From Microbacterium sp. T2.11-28 (GTDB lineage Bacteria; Actinomycetota; Actinomycetes; Actinomycetales; Microbacteriaceae), in NCBI RefSeq assembly GCF_950097975.1, contig NZ_CATNHF010000028.1, forward strand, positions 124,001 to 188,000: a stretch of 64,000 bases of DNA, given 5' to 3'. This document shows positions 57,294 to 64,000 of the stretch, piece after piece. The position numbers were made by a program, and so were the translations under genes. Positions within the stretch are counted from its first letter, which is position 1; every line of letters starts with the position of its first letter. Under the pieces are notes generated by a model. That model was not told the origin of the DNA, did not search any database, and saw nothing but the letters and a program-made list of their open reading frames with translations.

Positions 57294-57937
57294 TGACCTA
57301 TACCGCAACCCCCGCCTTGGTGCTCGGTGCCGCCCCCCGCGTCAACCTCATGCCGCGCGCTGAGATCGAGAGGCGCGCCAATCGGAAGTTGATCGGGCTG
57401 TGGGGTCGAGGCACGGTTCTCGCGCTCCTCCTTGTCGTGGTGACCGCTGCGGTGACCTTCTGGCTCCAGTCCTCAGCTACGCAGCAGCTGAACGCCGAGA
57501 ACATGCGAACGACGGATCTGCTCGGCCAGCTTGCGGAGCTTCAGCCAGTGAGCGCGAAACTCCAGCTCGAGGCGGAGCTCCGCGACCTACGCGCCGAGGC
57601 GATGTCCACGGACCTCGAATGGGCTGCTCTCACTTCCACCGTCGGGGCCGCTTTGCCCGAGTCTGTCTCCGTGTCCGGGTTCGCGCTCACCGCGGGGGGT
57701 GCACCAGTCGCCGACGACCCATCCGCGGAAGTCGGGAGTTACGGAACGCTGACACTGACGAGCGAGGACCCGACCGATGTCGTCGCTCTCGTCCGATCGC
57801 TCCGCGACGTCACGGGCGTCCGGAGTGTCGACAGTTGGAGCGCATCCGCTGAGACCGGGCTCTTCGAGTACACCGTGCGGATCGTCTTCGACCAGTCCTT
57901 CTACACCCATGCGTACGAGGAAGGGGTGACCCCGTGA
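57293..57937 (+). CDS. pilN: Type IV pilus protein PilN
   Basis: 214 aa bitopic. The cytoplasmic N-terminus has VNLMPRAEIERRA at about residues 14-26, the PilM-binding VNLLP-type motif, then one transmembrane helix (about 38-56), a coiled coil and a ferredoxin-like domain. One-base overlap with pilM, 4-base overlap with pilO. Confidence 0.85.
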   Translation: MTYTATPALVLGAAPRVNLMPRAEIERRANRKLIGLWGRGTVLALLLVVVTAAVTFWLQSSATQQLNAENMRTTDLLGQLAELQPVSAKLQLEAELRDLRAEAMSTDLEWAALTSTVGAALPESVSVSGFALTAGGAPVADDPSAEVGSYGTLTLTSEDPTDVVALVRSLRDVTGVRSVDSWSASAETGLFEYTVRIVFDQSFYTHAYEEGVTP

Positions 57938-58623
57938 CCGCCAGCAAGCAGCTCGTGAACCTTCTCGGGGTGATCGTCGTGCTGGGGATACTCGTCTCCG
58001 GTCTTGTGCTCATAGCGCTGCCGATGTACACGCAGGCGCAGACTACGAACGGCAGCACGAGGAGTGTTGCGGCCTCTAACGACGTGTATGAGCTTCAGGT
58101 GACCCAACTAGCGACCGCGGAGGCGCGCATCGGGGAGATCGACGGGCAGCTTGCTGCCCTGCGTACGGAGATCTCCGCGGAGACCAAGTACGACGACGTC
58201 TTCGAGATCATCGCTGCAGCAGCCGGAGAGACCGAAGTCGCCGTCGGCAAGATCACGATGACCGAGCCGGAAGCGTTCACGCCCCGTGCCGAGGTGGTCG
58301 ACGTGGCGGGAACCGGCTTGCCGACCGAGCAAGATGCCGCCCCGACGGAGAGTGACTCTTCGGCGGAGGGTGAGTCTGCGGGACAAGAATCCGGCGTCGC
58401 GGAGCCGACAGCGCCGCCTGCTGACCCGACTGCGCCGGCCCAGGGCCAGCTCCAGGCGCTGATCACGATCGAGGCGCAGACTGACGACGCCGACGCCGCG
58501 ATGGCGTTCGTCGACCTCCTCCGCGTCGGTCCGCGTCTCATCCTGCCCATCAACGCCACTCTCGCCGACGGGACGCTGACGCTGACCGCTTTCACCTTCA
58601 TCCGGACTGAGGACACTCCATGA
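57934..58623 (+). CDS. pilO: Type IV pilus protein PilO-like
   Basis: 229 aa bitopic: one transmembrane helix (VNLLGVIVVLGILVSGLVLI, about 6-25), a coiled coil (LATAEARIGEIDGQLAAL) and a C-terminal beta-alpha domain. Between them is a Pro/Ala/Glu-rich linker (about 128-165). Forms a dimer with PilN. GTG start. Confidence 0.75.
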   Translation: MTASKQLVNLLGVIVVLGILVSGLVLIALPMYTQAQTTNGSTRSVAASNDVYELQVTQLATAEARIGEIDGQLAALRTEISAETKYDDVFEIIAAAAGETEVAVGKITMTEPEAFTPRAEVVDVAGTGLPTEQDAAPTESDSSAEGESAGQESGVAEPTAPPADPTAPAQGQLQALITIEAQTDDADAAMAFVDLLRVGPRLILPINATLADGTLTLTAFTFIRTEDTP

Positions 58624-59768
58624 CGAACCCCAGCGTCCTGCCGCTCTTCGAGATGCTTGCCGCCGCGCAGGCGTGCCGCGCCTCCGATGTGCACCTGACC
58701 GCGAACCACCGCCCGCTCGTGCGCGTCGACGGCGACCTGGTCGAGATCCCCGGCTACTTCGAGCCGACGACCGCCAACTGGCTGGATGCGACCCTCGGCG
58801 GGCTCCTCACCAACGATCAGATCGCCGAGTTCCGTGAGAACGGCGAGGTGGACTTGTCGATCACCGTCCCCAATGTCGCGCGGTTCCGCGTGAACGTCTT
58901 CCGCCAGCTCGGAAACGTCGCAGTCGCTCTCCGCTTCATCCCCGACCGCATCAAGAGCTTCTCCGAGCTCGGTGTGCCACAGGTGGCCGCGGAGCTCGTG
59001 ATGAAGCCGCGCGGCCTCGTGCTCGTCACCGGTCCCACAGGATCGGGCAAGTCGACGACGCTGGCTTCGATGATCGACATCGTCAACCAGACCACGCCCG
59101 CCCACATCGTCACCGTCGAGGACCCCGTCGAGTTCCAGCACACCAGCAAGCGCGCCCTCATCCACCAGCGCGAGATCGGCAGCGACACCGCGTCATTCGC
59201 CGAAGCGCTGCGGCGTGTCCTCCGCCAGGACCCCGACATCATCCTCATCGGCGAGCTGCGCGATCCGGAATCGATCTCGACGGCACTCACCGCGGCCGAA
59301 ACCGGCCACCTCGTCATGTCGACTCTGCACACGCAGAGCGCGGCGAAGTCGATCAACCGCATTGTCGACGCGTTCCCGTCGGACCAGCAGAACCAGGTGC
59401 GCACGCAGCTGGGCGACACGCTCCGGGGCGTCATCACTCAGACGCTCCTGCCCCGTGCGCAGAACGAGGGCCGCGTGATCGCGACCGAAGTGCTCGTGAA
59501 CACGCCGGCCATCGCCAACCTCATCCGGGAGGGCGAGATCAGTCAGATCTATTCGATGATGCAGGCGGGCGGCGCGATCGGCATGCACACCCTCGATCAG
59601 GATCTGAAGCGGCTCGTGGAAAGCGGAACCATCAGCCTCGCCGCAGCGAAGGAGATCGCGGAGGATCCCAGAACCTTCGACGAAGCGCGCGTGCGTCCCG
59701 TCGACTACGACGCGGAGGCGTGGACGATGCATGCGTCCGAGCGGACTGGCACGGGGTGGAGGAACTGA
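58620..59768 (+). CDS. pilT: Twitching motility ATPase PilT
   Basis: 382 aa. Walker A GPTGSGKSTTLASM is at about residues 138-151, the Asp box VEDPVEFQ at about 163, Walker B IILIGELRDPESI at about 206-218 and the His box TGHLVMSTLHTQSA at about 228. The AIRNLIRE-type motif is AIANLIREGE at about 298. It retracts the pilus. Last residues (VRPVDYDAEAWTMHAS) extend beyond the usual end. 4-base overlap with pilO. Confidence 0.92.
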   Translation: MTNPSVLPLFEMLAAAQACRASDVHLTANHRPLVRVDGDLVEIPGYFEPTTANWLDATLGGLLTNDQIAEFRENGEVDLSITVPNVARFRVNVFRQLGNVAVALRFIPDRIKSFSELGVPQVAAELVMKPRGLVLVTGPTGSGKSTTLASMIDIVNQTTPAHIVTVEDPVEFQHTSKRALIHQREIGSDTASFAEALRRVLRQDPDIILIGELRDPESISTALTAAETGHLVMSTLHTQSAAKSINRIVDAFPSDQQNQVRTQLGDTLRGVITQTLLPRAQNEGRVIATEVLVNTPAIANLIREGEISQIYSMMQAGGAIGMHTLDQDLKRLVESGTISLAAAKEIAEDPRTFDEARVRPVDYDAEAWTMHASERTGTGWRN

Positions 59769-61006
59769 TGTCGCTCGTCGAGGAGTACACCTACCGTGCC
59801 GTCGACCCGAACGGCGGCAGCATCGTCAAGGGCGTCATCGAAGCGACGAGCCAGAGCGCTGTGGCCTCGAAGCTCCGCGCTCAGGGGTTGGCACCACTCG
59901 AAGTGGGGCTGACCTCCAAGACCGGACTCAATCGTGAGATCACGATTCCCGGTTTGCAGCGGCCGGTGAAGGTCGCGGTCCTCGCGGTGTTCGCAAAGCA
60001 GATGTCGAGCCTCATCAATGCAGGTCTCCCGCTGATGCGATCGCTGTCGATTCTGACGGAGCAGGCTCAGGACAAATCACTGCGGCAGGCCCTGGCGAAG
60101 GTGTACGCATCGATCGAGTCCGGCACGGCATTCTCAGCCGCGCTGGCGCAGCACCCGGACGTGTTCCCCCCGCTGATGGTGAACATGGTGAAGGTCGGTG
60201 AGGCGGGCGGCTTTCTCGCGGCTTCGCTCAAGACGGTAGCCGACACCTATAAGGAAGAGGCGGAACTGCAGGACAAGATCAAGTCAGCCACGACGTATCC
60301 GCTCATCGTCCTGTCGATCGCCATTGTCGGAGTCATCGCCATGGTGACGTTCGTCGTTCCGGTGTTCGAGGGCATGTTCAAAGGGCTGGACTCGGCCCTT
60401 CCTGTCCCGACGCAGATACTTGTGACCTTGTCGAACAACATGATCTGGATCCTTCCGCTCATGATCGTCGCGGGCGTGCTGTTCACCTTCTGGTGGTTGA
60501 AGAACCGCAACGAGGAGAAGGTCCGCAAGGTCGTCGACCCGATCAAGCTGAGGTTGCCGGTGGTGGGTCCCCTCGCCACCAAGATCGCCGTGGCGCGGTT
60601 CAGTCGGGGGCTCTCGATGATGCTCAAGGCGGGAGTGCCGCTCGTGCAGGCGCTCAGCATCGTCGGCGCGGCGTCGAACAACTACAAGATCGAGGCCGCG
60701 GTGCGGTCCGTACAGGAGTCCGTCAAGCAAGGACGCTCGTTCTCCGCTCCGTTGGCGAAGGCCGACGTCTTCCCGACCTTGGTCTCGCAGATGGCAGCGG
60801 TGGGAGAGGAATCAGGCTCCCTGCCCGAGATGCTGGCGTCCATCGCCGACTTCTACGAGGGCGAGGTGAAGACGGCGACGGAGCAGTTGACGTCGGCGAT
60901 CGAGCCGATCCTCATCGTCGCCATCGGCATCATCATCGGCGGCATGGTGATCTCGCTGTACCTGCCGATCTTCTCGATCTACGGAGAGCTGGGCAACACC
61001 GGCTGA
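59768..61006 (+). CDS. pilC: Type IV pilus platform protein PilC
   Basis: 412 aa GspF-family membrane protein with two repeats of the cytoplasmic helical domain (FAKQMSSLINAGLPLMRSL at about 77 and FSRGLSMMLKAGVPLVQAL at about 278) and three transmembrane helices near 178, 232 and 388. The family ending PILIVAIGIIIGGMVISLYL is present. It holds the pilus base between the motors. One-base overlap with pilT. Confidence 0.93.
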   Translation: MSLVEEYTYRAVDPNGGSIVKGVIEATSQSAVASKLRAQGLAPLEVGLTSKTGLNREITIPGLQRPVKVAVLAVFAKQMSSLINAGLPLMRSLSILTEQAQDKSLRQALAKVYASIESGTAFSAALAQHPDVFPPLMVNMVKVGEAGGFLAASLKTVADTYKEEAELQDKIKSATTYPLIVLSIAIVGVIAMVTFVVPVFEGMFKGLDSALPVPTQILVTLSNNMIWILPLMIVAGVLFTFWWLKNRNEEKVRKVVDPIKLRLPVVGPLATKIAVARFSRGLSMMLKAGVPLVQALSIVGAASNNYKIEAAVRSVQESVKQGRSFSAPLAKADVFPTLVSQMAAVGEESGSLPEMLASIADFYEGEVKTATEQLTSAIEPILIVAIGIIIGGMVISLYLPIFSIYGELGNTG

Positions 61007-61020
61007 CTCCGTCACAGACG

Positions 61021-61058
61021 GCAGGGCGCGCGGAACTGGGGAGGGACGCGCGCCCTGC
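61021..61058. terminator. Bidirectional terminator between pilC and pilB
   Basis: 12-bp perfect stem GCAGGGCGCGCG (61021-61032) and its complement (61047-61058) with a 14-base loop, between convergent genes. Confidence 0.85.
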
Positions 61059-61094
61059 TCTTTCCTCCACGTCGTGCAGCGCCGCGCGCCGTGC

Positions 61095-62759
61095 TCAGAT
61101 CGAGACGCGCATGACCTCTTCGATGGTCGTGATGCCCTCGGCGACCTTGCTGAAGCCATCCTCACGCAGCGAGATCATGCCTTCCTCCAGCGCGGTGGCA
61201 CGCAGCTCCGTGCCGGTTGCGTGCGACACGACCAGCTGCTCGAGCTTCTCGGTGACCTCCATCACCTCGTGCAGCGCCACGCGGCCGCGGTATCCGGTGC
61301 CGGAGCATTCCTGGCAGCCGACAGCGCGGTACAGCACCGGCGGATCGAGGGGATTGTGCGGGAACTTCACCGACGTCAGCACCTCGCGCGTCTCGGTGTA
61401 CGCCTCGCGGCACTTCATGCAGAGCCGGCGTGCGAGGCGCTGCGCGACGACGGCGGACAGCGCCGTTCCGACGAGGTAGGGCTCGCAGCCGACCTCCACC
61501 AGGCGGGTGAGCGCGCTCGGGGCGTCGTTGGTGTGCAGCGTCGACAGCACGAGGTGACCGGTGAGAGCCGCCTCGATCGAGATCGTCGCCGTCTCCTCGT
61601 CGCGGATCTCGCCCACGAGCACGACGTCGGGGTCGGAGCGGAGGATCGAACGCAGCGCGGCCTGGAAGGTCATGCCTGCGCGGGCATTGACCTGCACCTG
61701 GTTGATGCCGGCGATGCGATACTCCACCGGGTCCTCGACCGTGATGACGTTGATCCGCGGATTGGCGACGGTGTTGAGCGCGGTGTAGAGCGTGGTGGAC
61801 TTTCCCGAGCCGGTCGGCCCGGTGACGAGGATCATGCCGTGCGGGCGGGTGATCGCCGAGCGGAACTTCTGCTCGTTGCGGATCGAGAACCGCAGATCCG
61901 ACATCGTCAGCGACTGCGCCGAGCTGTCGAGGATGCGCATGACGATCTTCTCGCCCCACACCGTCGGAAGCGTCGCCAGGCGCAGATCGATCTGCCGACC
62001 GTCGTGGTGGACCGACAGGCGGCCGTCCTGCGGCTTGCGGCGCTCGGCGATGTCGACGGACGCCATGATCTTCAGTCGCGAGATGACGCCGTCCTGGATC
62101 GCCCGGTCGGCGCGCTGCATCTCATGGAGGACGCCGTCGATGCGGTACCGGACGGTGAGGTTCTTCTCGCCGGGCTCGATGTGGATGTCGCTGGCGCGGT
62201 CGTTGATCGCCTGCGCGATGAGGAGGTTGACGAATCGGACCACCGGCGCGTCGTCGACCTGCTCCTCGATCGACTCCGTGCCCGCGCCGTCGGCGGCGGC
62301 GATCTCGCCGATCTGCTCGGAGAGATCGATCATCTCCTCGTCGGAGCGCAGGAAGCGTGCGAAGGCGGCCTCGAGGGCGTCGGCGGCCACCACCACGGGG
62401 CGGACGTTCAACTCGGTCGCCGTCGCGATGTCGTCGATGGCGATGAGGTCGGTGGGATCGACCATGCCGATGGTGAGACTCCGGCGGCCGCGCTCGATGG
62501 GGATGATCTGGTAGCGGCGGCAGAGCGCCGGCGGGACCGAGGCGATCGTCTCGGCGGTCAGCTCCTCTTCGGGCAGATCGATGAACTTCAGACCCAGCTG
62601 CCGCGCGATGCCGATGGCCAGCTGCGTCTGCGAGACGAGGTTCGCCTCGACGAGGCGTCGACGCAGCTCGGGACCCTCGCCGTACTCGGCGACGGCATCC
62701 CACATGTCGTCCGCACTGATCGCGCCCGATTGCACGAGGCTTTCCGCGAGTCCCTTCAC
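61095..62759 (-). CDS. pilB: Type IV pilus extension ATPase PilB
   Basis: 554 aa GspE-family motor. An N-terminal MshEN-type domain (LVQSGAISADDMWDA; QLGLKFIDLPEEEL) comes first. Walker A GPTGSGKSTTLYTAL is at about residue 315, Walker B VVLVGEIRDEETA at about 380. The zinc-binding cysteines are Cys447, Cys450, Cys482 and Cys485, as in PilB. GTG start with GAGAGGATGG upstream. Unlike the other pilus genes it is on the minus strand, so its dose is set apart from pilT. Confidence 0.93.
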   Translation of the reverse strand: MKGLAESLVQSGAISADDMWDAVAEYGEGPELRRRLVEANLVSQTQLAIGIARQLGLKFIDLPEEELTAETIASVPPALCRRYQIIPIERGRRSLTIGMVDPTDLIAIDDIATATELNVRPVVVAADALEAAFARFLRSDEEMIDLSEQIGEIAAADGAGTESIEEQVDDAPVVRFVNLLIAQAINDRASDIHIEPGEKNLTVRYRIDGVLHEMQRADRAIQDGVISRLKIMASVDIAERRKPQDGRLSVHHDGRQIDLRLATLPTVWGEKIVMRILDSSAQSLTMSDLRFSIRNEQKFRSAITRPHGMILVTGPTGSGKSTTLYTALNTVANPRINVITVEDPVEYRIAGINQVQVNARAGMTFQAALRSILRSDPDVVLVGEIRDEETATISIEAALTGHLVLSTLHTNDAPSALTRLVEVGCEPYLVGTALSAVVAQRLARRLCMKCREAYTETREVLTSVKFPHNPLDPPVLYRAVGCQECSGTGYRGRVALHEVMEVTEKLEQLVVSHATGTELRATALEEGMISLREDGFSKVAEGITTIEEVMRVSI

Positions 62760-62905
62760 GGCCCATCCTCTCCCCGCCGGTATTCTATTGCGCCGCGGTG
62801 CTCCTGGGGAAGAAGAAGATCAGTGGGGCGCATGTGACAGATGTTCACTCCTCGTGGGCCCCGGCCCCGCTGTCAACCCCCGGCCTGCGACGGCCGGAGT
62901 CTCGT

Positions 62906-62911
62906 TAGTCT
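62906..62911 (+). promoter_or_regulatory. -10 element of the YihY gene
   Basis: TAGTCT 6 bases before the ATG at 62918. Confidence 0.6.
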
Positions 62912-62917
62912 GGCGCG

Positions 62918-63922
62918 ATGGACGTCGCTCGGCTCACCGCTCGCCTGACCGCCTGGGCGCTCGCGCGCAAGCCCGTGCGCGCCTTCCTCCGCTACAGCGA
63001 GCACCGCGGCCCGATGCTCGCCGACAGCGTGACCTACCGTGCGCTGTTCAGCATCTTCGCGGGGGTCCTGCTCGGATTCTCGGCGGCAGCGCTGTGGCTG
63101 GCGGGCAACCCCGCCGCATGGGGGGCGCTCATCTCCGCCGTCGATCGCGCCATTCCCGGGCTGGTGGGCGAGGGCGGCCTGATCGACCCCGACGCGATCA
63201 CCGCGCCCGCCGGGCTCTCGATCGCCGGCGCGGTCGCCCTCGTCGGACTGGTCGGTGCGGCGATCGGCGCCATCGGCTCGTTGCGCACGGCGCTCCACAC
63301 CATCGCCGACCGACCCCTCGACGACCTGGCGTGGTACTGGGTGATCCTCCGCAACCTGGGCCTCGCGGTGGGCGTGGGCGGCGCCCTCGGGGCCTCGGCC
63401 GTCGTCACCGTGATCGGCACGGCGGGCGTCGGCACGATCGCCGGGTGGGTGGGGCTGTCCGCCGACCATCCCCTGGTCGCCTTCGGCGGGCGCGCGGTCG
63501 CGATCCTCGTCACGTTCGCCCTCGACGCACTGATCCTCGTGGCGGTGTTCCGCCTCCTGTCGGGACTGCGACCGGATCGGCGTTCGCTGTGGTCCGGCGC
63601 GCTCCTGGGCGCGACCGGGCTGACGGTGCTGCAGACGCTCTCAGGTCTCTTCGTCGGCGGCGCGACGTCCAATCCGCTCCTGGCCACCTTCGCGGCGCTC
63701 ATCGCGCTCCTGCTCTGGCTGAATCTGTCGTCGCAGGTCATCCTCATCGCGTCCGCGTACGTCGTGGAGGGCGTCCGCGAGCGCCACGACGGGGTGCGGT
63801 CGCGGCATGGCGCGACGACGTTCGCCGAGCGCCGCGTGCAGCAGGCGGAGGACGCCGTCGGGGTGACGACGGCCGAGCTCCAGCGGGCCCGCGAGGCTCT
63901 GAAGGCGGAGCGGGCGGGCTGA
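62918..63922 (+). CDS. YihY/virulence factor BrkB family membrane protein
   Basis: 334 aa with six transmembrane segments. RGPMLADSVTYRALFSIFAG at about residues 31-50 is the family opening, and FAALIALLLWLNLSSQVILI at about 258-277 the family end. A charged coiled coil (RRVQQAEDAVGVTTAELQRA) closes the protein. The old RNase BN name for this family is not supported; the function is uncertain. The last 78 bases of the window hold no gene. Confidence 0.88.
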   Translation: MDVARLTARLTAWALARKPVRAFLRYSEHRGPMLADSVTYRALFSIFAGVLLGFSAAALWLAGNPAAWGALISAVDRAIPGLVGEGGLIDPDAITAPAGLSIAGAVALVGLVGAAIGAIGSLRTALHTIADRPLDDLAWYWVILRNLGLAVGVGGALGASAVVTVIGTAGVGTIAGWVGLSADHPLVAFGGRAVAILVTFALDALILVAVFRLLSGLRPDRRSLWSGALLGATGLTVLQTLSGLFVGGATSNPLLATFAALIALLLWLNLSSQVILIASAYVVEGVRERHDGVRSRHGATTFAERRVQQAEDAVGVTTAELQRAREALKAERAG

Positions 63923-64000
63923 GGCCGACGGAGCGCATCCCTCCCGAGCGTCGCTGCACCGGCAATATCCGCTGAGCGCAATGCAACGGACGTGTAAACA

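Noticed and set aside
61074..62837. A 587-codon plus-strand open frame opposite pilB
   Set aside because: The plus-strand translation has no motif, while the minus strand encodes PilB with Walker A, Walker B and the four cysteines.

Overview
This is a high-GC actinobacterial chromosome segment, most likely from the family Microbacteriaceae and Microbacterium-like. The evidence is the 16S/23S sequence, the codon bias towards G or C, the gene families, the tRNA-free 16S-23S spacer and the many leaderless genes. No insertion sequence, transposase, integrase (other than housekeeping XerD) or CRISPR array was seen.

Layout. 1-6.9 kb: end of a DUF418-like membrane protein, argH, a SatD-family regulator with a membrane partner, tyrS, a DUF4184 membrane protein, and on the minus strand a HEAT-like protein and a domain-permuted CoA transferase. 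6.9-12.8 kb: a complete rrn operon (two promoters, 16S, 23S, 5S, processing stems, terminator). 12.8-31.7 kb: a long colinear block matching the order known from Mycobacterium tuberculosis Rv1691-Rv1713: a repeat/TPR protein, HAD hydrolase, a 54-aa protein, tlyA, nadK, recN, pyrG, NUDIX, xerD, parA-like, scpA, scpB, rluB, tyrA, cmk, der. It is interrupted between xerD and parA by a trio of VKOR, cysteine-desulfurase-like and membrane thioredoxin-like genes. 31.7-37.7 kb: anaerobic ribonucleotide reductase nrdD-nrdG behind two NrdR boxes, a divergent NUDIX-NYN fusion, and small membrane, RNA-binding and acetyltransferase genes. 37.7-42.4 kb: tRNA-Pro(GGG), two secreted proteins, a flavin reductase with a monooxygenase, and an RraB-like protein.

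42.4-47.6 kb: a minus-strand operon of a CsoR/CstR-like regulator, a CoA-disulfide-reductase/rhodanese fusion and two paralogous, very small Cys/His-rich proteins that bracket it. Two palindromic operators lie upstream, facing a divergent MFS gene. MerR and NrdI genes follow. 47.6-52.1 kb: adhE, an aldo/keto reductase and a DUF1905 protein. 52.1-62.8 kb: a type IV pilus locus of a single-membrane type: pilin, three further prepilin-like proteins, pilD, M, N, O, T, C, and a convergent pilB. 62.9 kb: a YihY/BrkB membrane protein.

How parts fit together. The core block carries ribosome modification, NAD(P) and CTP supply, recombination and condensin loading (ScpAB, ParA). NrdDG, AdhE and NrdI indicate growth under low oxygen. 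The persulfide-type operon and the VKOR/desulfurase/thioredoxin trio point to an active thiol and sulfane-sulfur economy. The pilus locus has all core motor and assembly parts without an outer-membrane secretin. Many genes share a -10 hexamer exactly six bases before the start codon, so they are probably translated from leaderless mRNAs.
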